Source: Durusdinium trenchii (Eukaryota > Sar > Dinophyceae > Suessiales > Symbiodiniaceae). Taken from it: DNA of 64,000 bases. Made by a program: the position numbers and the translations under genes. This document shows, in pieces, positions 24,283 through 33,799 of the stretch (the first letter of the stretch is position 1; the number at the start of each line of letters is the position of its first letter). The stretch spans positions 1,272,373 through 1,336,372 of the forward strand of contig CAXAMN010023695.1 in the NCBI GenBank assembly GCA_963970005.1, written 5' to 3'. The notes under the pieces were generated by a model. It was not told where the DNA came from. It made no database searches and saw only the letters and a list, made by a program, of their open reading frames with translations.

Positions 24283-24710
24283 CTTCATGCCGTGCAGTCG
24301 GTCTTCGGTCTTCTGAGTCTGTGAGGGCCCTGAAGTCTGGTGTCCAAACTGCCATCTACGTTGACCCGGCCCTTGGCGACGGTGACTTAGTCAATAGAGG
24401 ACCCAAATTGGTTGCGGATTGGTGGAGCAATTAGCCCAGAAATGGACAGACTGAAACTGCCAGAAATTTTGCCATGCGGCTCCGATGTCAACAAATCCTG
24501 TCAATCAATAGTTTCTTGGTGTTCACCACCTAGCCTCCTCTACCGAACTTTCTCGGATCCTCGGTCCCAACATGTATAAATTAGCCTTTACATACCTGGT
24601 CTCCAACCCTTCCGTGGTGCCACACCAAGGCCCAGGTCTGGCCCAGGTCTTTCAGGGAAAGCCCAGCAAGTCCAAATCTCCTCAACCCCTTAAGGACCGG
24701 GCCCAAACCT

Positions 24711-25254
24711 TCATGGGCAAGTTGTCCTGAGCGAGCTGCTGCCCCGGGCAGCCGGTCTTACCCACCAGGCCATCCGTAGCAGGGCCATTGGCTGGTCAAG
24801 CTGAGCTCTACAGTCCAATCGATTGTCCCAGTGGTGCATGGAGTCTTTCATGATTGCTTGGCTGATGTCTCTAGCACAGCTTGACATAGTCTTCGAGGCT
24901 TTACCAAATGTTGGTGCGACTGGGGTGTCCCAGCCAATTGAAGTAAACATGGAGCTCTCCATCCACGAATCCATGATTGATGAGAGATGCATTTTGCCTT
25001 GACTTATTCAAACGCCCTTTGTTCCCACGCACATCTCTGTATTCGGCAAATGCAACTTGGGTGTGCAGCCGCGGCTCTGGAGTGTCCGCATTGAAAGATG
25101 CCTCAAGCATGGCGCTTTGACTGCAGTACAAAAAGGCAAATGACTTGCTTTCCGTAGAGTGCGTAAACTTCAAGCCAGAATAGCGTGAAGAGATCTTCAA
25201 GGCTACAGGACAACCATGGAAATCAAAAGAACCTCGTGTTGTTTTGACGTTCAA
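24711..25254 (-). CDS. Coding-like region in two overlapping frames
   Basis: The upstream part (25254 to about 24900) is open for 117 codons with good composition, for example FDFHGCPVALKISSRYSGLK and EPRLHTQVAFAEYRDVRGNK, and later ELHVYFNWLGHPSRTNIW. From about 24990 down a second frame is open and also protein-like (DTPVAPTFGKASKTMSSCAR and DISQAIMKDSMHHWDNRLDC). A GC donor (GCAAAA) near 24998, or a frameshift, could join the two. No family is recognised. Confidence 0.4.
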
Positions 25255-25507
25255 TGTGCGTGGGCAATTCCGCGCTTGGGGAACTCATTTTAGCTCCTTG
25301 ACTCCTGCCCCTGAAAACCACCATGGACAGCACCCTTTCGTGGAAGTCCCCTGCCTCGAACCAACACAGCTGGAGACCTTTCGGGAATGTGTTTGATTGT
25401 CCTCACACCGCACACCTAATTCACCGGGCAGAGTCGATGGAGAGTTCTTCCCAGGAGTGATGTCCTGAGCACCGACCGCCTAGGGTCCCTACGGGTCCCT
25501 ACCCGAC

Positions 25508-25617
25508 CCGCGGGTACTGAGCAAAGCTGGACGGAACTCCTGGGAAAGGAGGTGAAGTTGAAAGAAACTCTGCCGCCTTGCTGAGAGCATCTTCCACCGC
25601 CGGCTCGTGGCCCCCAC
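25508..25617 (-). CDS. Exon candidate, function unknown
   Basis: This 110-nt island has a CCAAG acceptor and a GTCGGG donor. It reads HEPAVEDALSKAAEFLSTSP and PFPGVPSSFAQYPR. The amphipathic run followed by a proline-rich segment is typical of coding sequence, and the two other frames are poorer. It probably belongs with the exons at 25911-26049 and 26331-26480. Confidence 0.45.
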
Positions 25618-25910
25618 CTTGGCCGAGCTCCAAATCGGTGGGTCAACGGAATGGCTCCCCACTCGAACGACCAGCAGAAGATAAACAACGCAGTGAAATA
25701 TGCTTGTAGTTCGGTTGAGCACACGCAGACCCCATCCAGATCGCAGGCTGTTGGGTTCAGGACTTCTGTGCTGTCCCCATACATCGCCAGTTTCTGTGTG
25801 ATATGTCAGTTCGAATAAGATCTTGGACATAACAACCCCATTAGCATTCTTCAAGCAGGCCCTTCAACCTATCTTACCCAATCACCTGACGTCTGGCATA
25901 CTATGGTTAC

Positions 25911-26049
25911 TATGGTCATCCATGGTCCACATGCCGCACAGTTGGGTGAGCCATCCGAACTGGCACTTGGGACACCCCAGCTCTTACAGATCTCCATCGC
26001 ATCGATCATGGTGTACTTGGTGGGCACCGCATCCTGCCGAGCGAGGAGA
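25911..26049 (-). CDS. Exon candidate after a strong pyrimidine tract
   Basis: A long C/T tract ending CCCAG precedes an island reading QDAVPTKYTMIDAMEICKSW and GVPSASSDGSP. A GTAACC donor is possible at its 3' side. An alternative acceptor CGGCAG would start the exon at 26033. No family is recognised. Confidence 0.5.
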
Positions 26050-26330
26050 CTGGGAAGAAGGGAGAGGGAAGGACATTATTATGTATCATGTAGACTTTTG
26101 ATGAATAAACCCCCCTATTTGTTTCGAACAACCTCTTCATATGAGAGATTTGTCCATCAACTGTTTACATTAATCACAAGGAAAGGACAGGTGAAATTAT
26201 TGTGGTTCATCTCGCTTTACTACCAAACGTTACAAGTACCAGGAACATCACACAATCCATATGCGCCTTCCATCAGTTCACGCCTCCTCACTGCAACAAG
26301 CACCACAACGCTTCCTCCCATCATCCACCC

Positions 26331-26480
26331 AAAAGTAGCAATCTGGTCCCCCCCCGCTTGGCCTGAAACCCAGAGAACCTCTCCTCAAGGCCTCCGGCAG
26401 TGGAGCTGGTGCAAATCTTCTCGGCCACCAAATTTCCAAAGTCCGAAGCTCCCCGTGGAGCCATGAGGACGTAGACCGTC
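26331..26480 (-). CDS. Exon candidate, function unknown
   Basis: After a CAG acceptor the island reads TVYVLMAPRGASDFGNLVAE and KICTSSTAGGLEERFSGFQA. The donor is not certain (GTGGAT near 26328 is possible). It lies upstream of 25911-26049 on the same strand and is probably part of the same gene. Confidence 0.45.
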
Positions 26481-26781
26481 CTGGACGGTCCGAAGCTCCC
26501 AACATGAGGTGAGCGCCCCAGACACGGAAAACGGTCACAGCAAATGCAAACGTTAGTGAGCGGTTTCGGGATGAGGAACCCTGGAAACTCGACTCTGGGA
26601 ACCCTATATAGCCGTGTATACCTGCCAGGTTATGAGCAAAACACTCGTCTTGGGTCAGTGGGACAAACCATATGACACTGAAACATGTTTAGGTTGATTT
26701 TGTCATGAATCCTTGGGGACTTCCAGAAAGCGCTCTGTGAGTCCTATAGGATGTTGCGTCATGTTGCGTCGACTCAGGGTT

Positions 26782-26940
26782 TTAGCTGAGCGTCGGCCAA
26801 AGCTTTTGCTGGATCATGTCAGTCACGATCTCAGGGGTGTCCATGAGCTTCTTGTCCACCGAGAGGCAGCTTCCTGCGTGGTGAGGGATCGACCCACTCT
26901 TCTTGTGGAAGAAAAGCTCGCCGTTAACAAAACCTTCAAA
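26782..26940 (-). CDS. Probable 3'-terminal exon of an unassigned gene
   Basis: The island reads VNGELFFHKKSGSIPHHAGS and KKLMDTPEIVTDMIQQKLWP and closes with a TAA stop at 26782-26784. Another island at 26992-27099 (ELESASHGRMVRALKSLRLS) with CAG and GTGTCA boundaries precedes it. The phases of the two do not match directly, so an exon may be missing. No family is recognised. Confidence 0.45.
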   Translation of the reverse strand, partial: FEGFVNGELFFHKKSGSIPHHAGSCLSVDKKLMDTPEIVTDMIQQKLWPTLS

Positions 26941-26991
26941 GAAAGTTCATGGGTTAAACAGCTGCAGACACAAATGCCAAACTGCTGACAC

Positions 26992-27099
26992 TTCAAGAAG
27001 AGTTGAGTGAGAAGAGCCGAAGGCTTGTTGGAAAGTCGAAGACTCTTCAAGGCACGCACCATGCGGCCATGACTCGCAGATTCCAGCTCGTTGAATGAA
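26992..27099 (-). CDS. Exon candidate upstream of the terminal exon at 26.8 kb
   Basis: This 108-nt island after CAG, ending at GTGTCA, reads FNELESASHGRMVRALKSLR and LSNKPSALLTQLFL. It has the helical, charged composition of real coding sequence. No family is recognised. Confidence 0.45.
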
Positions 27100-27942
27100 C
27101 TGTGAGCTCACCAACATGTCAACACTACGGGGGAGCGTCCTATGCTTGGATGATTTTCTCTCTACCGCGGGTGGTTTGCAAGAGCAACTTCCGCAGAGTT
27201 GCAGGATTGTGTCGCAAATTGGCAGGTCAGTTGCAAAACCACAGAGCACCATCTGGCCAAATCGATATACATATATATATATACAGTAGTTTGTTTCAAC
27301 TCAAACACGACTCTGTAAGCTAGTTCACCCTGAAGGTGTTCGCTCCGGATCACCGTCTTTGGCACAGCCTCTAACTACTGGTTCCTCCCTCGAAATCAGA
27401 AAATACGGGATATACGGGAAACGTTTCAGAGGCCAACGCCTAAAAATACAGAATTCTATTGAGGAACCTCATTCAGACTGAATTCAGTGCCACTATGCCC
27501 CTCCCGGCTCCTGGACACATCTGCTTGAAGACCTGCAGCATGAGGATACACATCAATCACCCGCGAAGGAAAACAACCGACAAACTTGGTTGGCCTTCGA
27601 AGTGCTGTTCGTTCGACCCAGCTGCTGTCTGGACAAGGATAAAGCAAGAAGACAAGCAAAACAACAATGTAACAAGAACAGCAAATAAAAATGTATCAAG
27701 AAAACAAGGACAATAACAAGACCCCAAACAAACGTGCGTGAGACAGTCTCGGTCCGGCTGTATTTCTGGCAAAATTGCAGCGCGAAGAGCCAACACCTCC
27801 CCTTTTGCGCCTGTCCAGTCACACCAAACATCACCAAACCCATTTCCTGTCATTTTACAGTGGGTTCGTATGACCTTCTTTGATCGGAATCCATATCAAC
27901 CACTTGCGGTTCTTGACATTTGTGAGATCACGGTATGATCAC

Positions 27943-28056
27943 CGGATGGGTCTTGGCCATGCCGCCGCGCCTTGCTGGTCGCTTCCATGGAGGCCCGTTG
28001 CTGTCCCAGCTTCTCGGCAAACTGCTCAGCATCAAATTCATCCTCCTCATGAAGGC
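27943..28056 (-). CDS. Exon candidate, charged helical sequence
   Basis: After a TGAG acceptor the 114-nt island reads LHEEDEFDAEQFAEKLGQQR and ASMEATSKARRHGQDPS, then a GTGATC donor. It is rich in Glu, Gln and Lys and probably alpha-helical. It may be an upstream exon of the gene ending at 26.78 kb. Confidence 0.5.
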
Positions 28057-28179
28057 CTCACACCCGACCCAATGGAGTCCGGAGTGAAAAATCTGTTCTT
28101 CGGAGAGGATTGCCAGTGGTTGAATGAATGTAGCCAATGGCAAACATATGCAAACATCGTGCATGCCGGTTGTTAGTTA

Positions 28180-28800
28180 TCTAAACTTTTCGCACTGGGC
28201 CCATTGGTGGATTTGGTGCGGAAACTGTGAAGACGGAGGATCTGAAAGTCCCGGTATGTCAGACTGGCCCGTTGGTGTTATGAGCAGTATAGTGTTCATA
28301 ACTGAATGCATCCATCAAAACTTGAATAATAGGTTAAACAAACATGTACCAATACAAGATTATTCACAAATAACATGTGCACTATATACTATCAACTGCA
28401 ATAAGTGAAATGAACAAAATAGAACCTAATATCAAATAGAAACATGAAACATGTATAATGAAGCATGGAACAAAACTATTGCAAACAAATGGAAGTAATA
28501 CTAATATGCTTTTGGTGATAATGAATCAGGTTAATATATTGATTGACCACCAAAATTAATGATATCATGTATATAATATTAAATCTAGCCTACAGTTGTA
28601 TAATTACGTCCAGTAATTTCAGTAATTTCAATACGTATGTCCAATCCAATGCATCAGAATAAAAATCAGATTATGGACCATACACATCTAAACATGTAAA
28701 TAACATGATTGTACTGATTGGCCCAGAACGTAGTTTGTAATCGACAAAGATTCGCTCTGACGTGTACAGAGTGTTGAAACAAGGTGATATATGGACACGG
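28180..28800. other. AT-rich stretch without genes
   Basis: Composition drops to clearly AT-rich, with many ATAT and AAT runs and no open frame of interest on either strand. Confidence 0.6.
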
Positions 28801-28829
28801 TGAGTGAATAGGCAGGCGGTGCATCCCTA

Positions 28830-30150
28830 TGCCCAGCAGCCTTTCCACTCCTCTTCCAAATATTCATCGTCGCACCTTGGTCGACGGTCGGTTGGTCCGT
28901 GCGAACACCAGCAGTCCGCCAGCTTAGGAGGTGCATTCATTGGAAACCGAAGAGGCCTCAGGGCCGGTTTTGCCGGTTTTTGGAATCTGCCCCCAAGACT
29001 CGTTGGAATCTGCCCACCACAACAACTGCTACCATCTGAGCCACTCGATGTCGAGGACCACTCGGGGTGCTCCAAAGGCTTCCTTGGCAGTCACAAATCA
29101 TGATGATTTCTTCAAGTCATGGGCCAAATTGAAGCCAAAATAAACCAGAACACGATCCTGTATGATCCTGTGGATGTTTGTCTTGGCTGCTCCAGGCCAG
29201 TGGGCGATGTCAGAAACCGTGCTCGGGATAGAATGAGGCTTGAAGAGATTCATACCCATCTCTTTGGAATGCGACGGATGCCGCTCATGTCCGTTTCGAC
29301 CATACACAGAATCGAAGGACGTGTCCGTTGGATTCCGTAGGCGTTGGACGTTGGATTCTGGTCAGGTCGCTGCCGACCGAGGTTGGAGTCTGTACATGTC
29401 TACATATCCGTTGATGAAAGAAAGGGATGAGGGGCCTCGGACTCCATGCTCCAAAAACTCGAAGAAACACATGCACAGCACAACTATAGTCCACGCGCTG
29501 GGTTCTCGGCTTAGCCCAGTCGCCATCACCACAACAATATCAAAGCAAAACATCGAGCATTTGCAGGTATACGGTTGCACCCTCATGTTGTCTGGTCTTC
29601 TTTGGCCGGGGCAAACAAATATGAGTTTTTGGCCGTCTGCAAAGTGAACGCAAGACTACACCCTCCTCTGTTCGGCAACATCAACCAAAAGCCAAAAGCA
29701 AATATCAAATGGAGGATCCGCATGTCTTGACGTGGGGTGCACACACGAAGCGGCCCCCACAGCGGCCTGTGTAAATCCCGGAGCATCCCGGATTCCTAGA
29801 AACAAAGGGTTTCATCGGACCAACATGGACCAACTAGTTACTAGTACAGTGGTTAGATTCACCCACACACACATCCACACGCTGGTCCCAAATGAACAGG
29901 GACCCACCAATTTTCTCGTCACTTCGCGCCACTGCGGCTCGGCAGGAAGAACGCGTACGGGTTAGGGCAGGACTTCGGGGGGTGCACCCATGCCCACGTT
30001 GAACAGTACAGCATGGGCATGCAATAACGAAGGCGTTGCAGAGTCATTCTAGGCCTGACCAAGCGAAAAGCAATGCTCCATGTCTCCAAGCCAATGGACT
30101 GGGCCATGTCTCGGAGATCCGTCAATCCCAAACACTCCATGGGAGTGGAA
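28830..30150. other. Stretch with unresolved exon candidates
   Basis: On the minus strand, 30000-30140 reads CLGLTDLRDMAQSIGLETWS and IAFRLVRPRMTLQRL, and 29098-29200 reads IIQDRVLVYFGFNLAHDLKK. Both look coding but lack decisive boundaries. A CCCAAACACTCC element end lies at about 30128. Confidence 0.3.
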
Positions 30151-30226
30151 TAGCTGGATTAAAATCATAATCTACATATGAGCCACGGTCAAAATCAATT
30201 ATTTATGCTAAGGATGTTGTTTATCG

Positions 30227-30864
30227 TTATCGTTTTTGGGGGAGACCTTATCGGTTTTCAGCTTTTTGTTCAATCAGATGCTTTTGGCATTCGCATTTAC
30301 ATTGTGGATGCATGAAGCGGAGCTACCTACTCGCTGAAATCAGAAGCAATGGATGACGAGCTTGTTCACAGCTCGCTTGTCAGCGGCGGACAAAAGCATT
30401 GCAATTTCGAGTGGGTTTGCGAAATTTGGCGTACCTATCTCTATCTTAATCTTTATCGGCCTTCTGTTTGCTGGGATGTAAAAATACTAACACGTAAGTT
30501 CTCAAGAAGAAAGGCTAGACCAATGTCTTCGATAGGGAATTTAGCTGTCTCGTCAGCAGGCTCTGGGCAAGTGGCTATGAAAGCTGAAAACATATCCAAA
30601 CGGTTATCGGCGAGTTATCGGTTTCGTTATCGGCGTAGTGGCCACATAGAATCCGGATTTTTCAATGAAAGGCTGCAGATTAGAAAAAGAACAACACAGC
30701 AACAAAAATATTGATTCCATATCATATGGCTGAAGCCACCCACTAGGGTACTGTCAGTGGGGCTTTCATTTGACATGCAACAGGTACCGCAAGGATCTGT
30801 CAAAAATGATAATAAATACCATCATACATAGGTTATCGGTTTTGGGGGGGACCTTATCGGTTTC
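30227..30864. repeat. Region with repeated GTTATCGG motifs and a duplicated 34-bp end
   Basis: Near-identical segments at 30227-30260 and 30831-30864 share TTATCG, a T/G run, and ACCTTATCGGTTT. Between them GTTATCGG occurs several more times (30601-30640). The spacing and the lower GC content than the surroundings suggest an inserted or amplified unit. The plus strand is open for 121 codons (30349-30714) between the two ends, without a recognised domain. Confidence 0.6.
30349..30714 (+). CDS. Doubtful plus-strand open frame between repeated ends
   Basis: The 121-codon frame starts at ATG and reads, for example, CNFEWVCEIWRTYLYLNLYR and is basic near its end. It is one of the few plus-strand frames with fair composition and sits between two copies of a ~34-bp repeat. 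No family is recognised, and repeat-derived GTTATCGG units contribute to its 3' half, so it may be fortuitous. Confidence 0.2.
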   Translation: MDDELVHSSLVSGGQKHCNFEWVCEIWRTYLYLNLYRPSVCWDVKILTRKFSRRKARPMSSIGNLAVSSAGSGQVAMKAENISKRLSASYRFRYRRSGHIESGFFNERLQIRKRTTQQQKY

Positions 30865-30955
30865 CAATACATCCTCACCCTAAGCCATTCACATCGACCT
30901 CTCCTGACTAAAGTAGTCTACACTTATTTTGACCCCACCTCATATATCGCATATA

Positions 30956-31615
30956 TTACATTGACCCCTTTGGCACTGGGTCTTGGTTTCTTGATGTGTG
31001 CCGAGACTCCACAAAGGCGTGCGCTTGCGAATCCACACTGGGGAAGTTGTGGAGGACCACCAGTGGTGCCGAGGTGCCTTGGGTGTATTGCTTCAACCTT
31101 AGCATTGTCCCAGGTTTCAGACGCATAACATGTTGCCAGCTGATGCTGAACACCTTGGCTGGTGGGGAAACCGGTCTCCCACCACCTCGAGCCTCGTGGC
31201 TTGTTTTTGGGTTTCGGACATGCGCCGCCTCATGAGGGCAGCATCTGAAAGCTACGGTAAAACGAGAGGTTGCATCAGGTATGAGAGGTTGCAGGTATAC
31301 ACTCCCACATGAAGCACCCAGAAGGGGTTAGAAGGTCTGACGGGTTAAGAACGAAATCAGCACCTGTCCAGGTTCCCTGACGTCCCCCATCCCCTGATCC
31401 GAACATCTCCGAGCGTACCCCATCCCCCATCCGAGCCGCCCGAATGCCCGACGGTCACGGTCACCGTCGGGCAAACGACCAAGGCACATGGCGATTTCGC
31501 CCTCGGCCTCTGGACAGGTCCCTTTCAATGTCTCCAGGCTCACCACGCCTGAGCCGTAGGTCCCGCCCAGCTGCTCCGCCTGCTTGCTACCCAGCACTGG
31601 TGACATGCTGTTCAC
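30956..31615 (-). CDS. Three-exon fragment of an unassigned gene
   Basis: Islands in transcription order: 31465-31615 (GATTGAG acceptor; SMSPVLGSKQAEQLGGTYGS), 31186-31244 (CTTTCAG acceptor; AALMRRRMSETQKQATRLE) and 30956-31153 (SISWQHVMRLKPGTMLRLKQ and APLVVLHNFPSVDSQAHAF). The last runs to a stop at 30956 but may splice earlier. The second and third join in phase across an apparent intron of only 32 nt (31154-31185, GTGG...CCAAG). No family is recognised. Confidence 0.5.
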
Positions 31616-31874
31616 CTCAATCGGCGTGGGTGAGTTCTTGTCAGAGTTGTTCAAACATACATGGGGTGAAGCTGGAGTGGGGGGGGGGGTGAGGGGGTTG
31701 AGGATGAGTTGATGAGTTTGGTTTAGGAGACAGCGCGGCAATAGTAGAGAATTTGGAGGTCTTTTGTATCTGTTGAGTTGCTTTGGCTTCCACACTCATG
31801 TCCAGGTCGAGTGATCAGTGGCAAATAAAAGGTAACACACATTAATCTGTGACAAAGCAAGGATTTTGCCGTCT

Positions 31875-31980
31875 ATCCTAATACCTGTAAAAGTGGATGA
31901 TGATATATGATGATGGTTAGTAAAGGCCTTGTTCAAAAATCATGATAATTGTTTACTGTCTGTTACAAGTAATAGGACAA
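31875..31980. mobile_element. Inverted-end element (family 2), copy 1
   Basis: The segment begins near TATCCTAATACCTGTAA and ends TTACAAGTAATAGGACA, imperfect inverted repeats of each other. Its interior shares TGATGATGGTTAGTAAAGG and GATAATTGTTTACTG with the copy at 54628-54729. It lies in intron-like DNA upstream of the exon at 31465-31615. Small size and inverted ends fit a MITE or an introner-like element. Confidence 0.65.
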
Positions 31981-32478
31981 CCCCAAAATACAGTTATAAA
32001 TATTATTTATATGTAATTATATGTATGCATCACCCATTGCATGATGCACTATCCGGCTTGAGCTCCTTTGCTTCTGGGGAGTGCTCGCCGTGCCGCCCCA
32101 TTTGCTTCGCCCCTTGGAATGGGTGCGTCGCCCCGGTCCGGGCCACGGAGGGCACTGGGATGAATCTAGGTGAGCCGCTATAGCAAACTGAGGCATCTTG
32201 GAGTTGTCCAGCATCCTTTGCAGCTTCTCCTGAACGGCAGGTTCATGCAGGTTCATGCACGTTCAAGCGAGGTGCCACTTATGGATCGAATGCTTGGCCA
32301 AGCCAAAAGATGTTCAAACTGGTAAGCCAAGCTCTCAATTGCAAATAACATAAACCACCAAGTTTACTATTGCTTGTCCCTGAACAATCCCGATGCCCAC
32401 ATCAACAGCTGTCTTGCCAGCATCCTTCGGCCCGGCCTCCAGCCCCACCAACTGCAGTGCACACACACACAAACAATA

Positions 32479-32581
32479 CCCAAACACTCCCTGCGACTGG
32501 AATATATGCCTTCATTGAACCCCTGAAACCACCTCAATCATTCCCAGTCTATGTAAACAATGCCATACATGGAGTGTCTGG
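32479..32581. mobile_element. Short inverted-end element (family 1), copy
   Basis: The 103-bp segment starts CCCAAACACTCC and ends GGAGTGTCTGG, near-perfect inverted repeats. Its interior shares GGAATATATGCC and CCCCTGAAACC, in the same order, with the copy at 51370-51456. No coding sequence lies inside. Confidence 0.6.
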
Positions 32582-32759
32582 AATATGCACAACCCTCTGA
32601 ATTACTGGCATGACCGCACCAAAAACAGGTCAGAATGTGTCCCACCAACCCCCCCACTAGAACACCATCGAGGTGTTGGGGGCACCGCTTTAGTGCTTTG
32701 GTCACGCGCACGTGGCACGGGTCGTGGCACGCGAAGGGGCGCACAGCTCGGGGCGGCAC

Positions 32760-32892
32760 CGTGCCCCGCGGCGAGGCGGCGGTCCTTGCTGGGCGTCTCC
32801 GAGACTTCGAACTTCTCCAGCTTTCCCAGGCGGCTGAAGTGTGCTGCGATGGGCTGCAAGCGCGTTTGGAGCTTCAGGAACTTCCCACTCTC
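32760..32892 (-). CDS. Exon candidate, basic and helical
   Basis: After a CCCAG acceptor the 133-nt island reads ESGKFLKLQTRLQPIAAHFS and RLGKLEKFEVSETPSKDRR; a GTGCCG donor is possible. The composition strongly suggests coding sequence. No family is recognised. It lies downstream of the degenerate adenylate-kinase exons on the same strand and could be their continuation. Confidence 0.5.
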
Positions 32893-33799
32893 CTGGGACC
32901 CGGAGAACGGCGGGAATATCGGGAGTGACCTGTTGGGGTGGGGGACCAGCAATTGATGCATGGCCCCATACGCAAGCCCTCAATTGATTAAATTGATTGC
33001 AATCTTATGTTGTATATACAGCGTGTGTATCTATCAGCCGAGCAGATACGGTAAGATCTGTAAGCAAATGCCGCAACGAAATTGGCGACAAACACAGCCA
33101 CAGCAAAAAGCATCCTCTCCAGTATCTCTAAAATATCTAACATCCTAGCTCAACCCCAGCATCTCTACCTTGTGAAATCCTACAGTTTTAGTGAAATCCT
33201 GTAGTCTAACGTGTTTTTGGAATCCTGGCGCCTTACCTCGAGCAAAAGGATTTCAAAACAGCCCCATTTCTTGTGTATTTTCCTGGGTCCTACCTGACTT
33301 CCTTATCAGCTAATTTTTTCGAAACTTCTTTTTTTGTTTCTGAAATTATGCCGTCTACCCCTAGGATTTCAGTATGGCGCAACCAAGGGGGATCGGGAAT
33401 GACCTGTTGGGGTGGGGGACAGGGGTCTCTGGGGATGTCTGGCACTATGAGTGGGTGGTATTGCCTCAAATGCTATGCTGCTATGTGTCAGTGGAATGCA
33501 AGTACATGTGACTGGCACCAAGCCCGTTGAAATAAGCGGATTTAGGTGCACAGGTTGACTTAATACCTATATATATATATGTATAGGGCCTAGTCATTCC
33601 TAGTCCCATGCTACTACCTCTTGCCGTTGTAGATCATCACCATCCAAATCAAAAAAAACATAATATCAAGTATCAAATAGTTGAGTGTACCAATTCTGAA
33701 AACCCTGCTCACTGCAAGAAGGTAAATACTATTGAAAGTTACTATTGTCATGAAATGTCATGAAGCCATTTCACAGCATTCACTGAGTTGCAGGATCCC

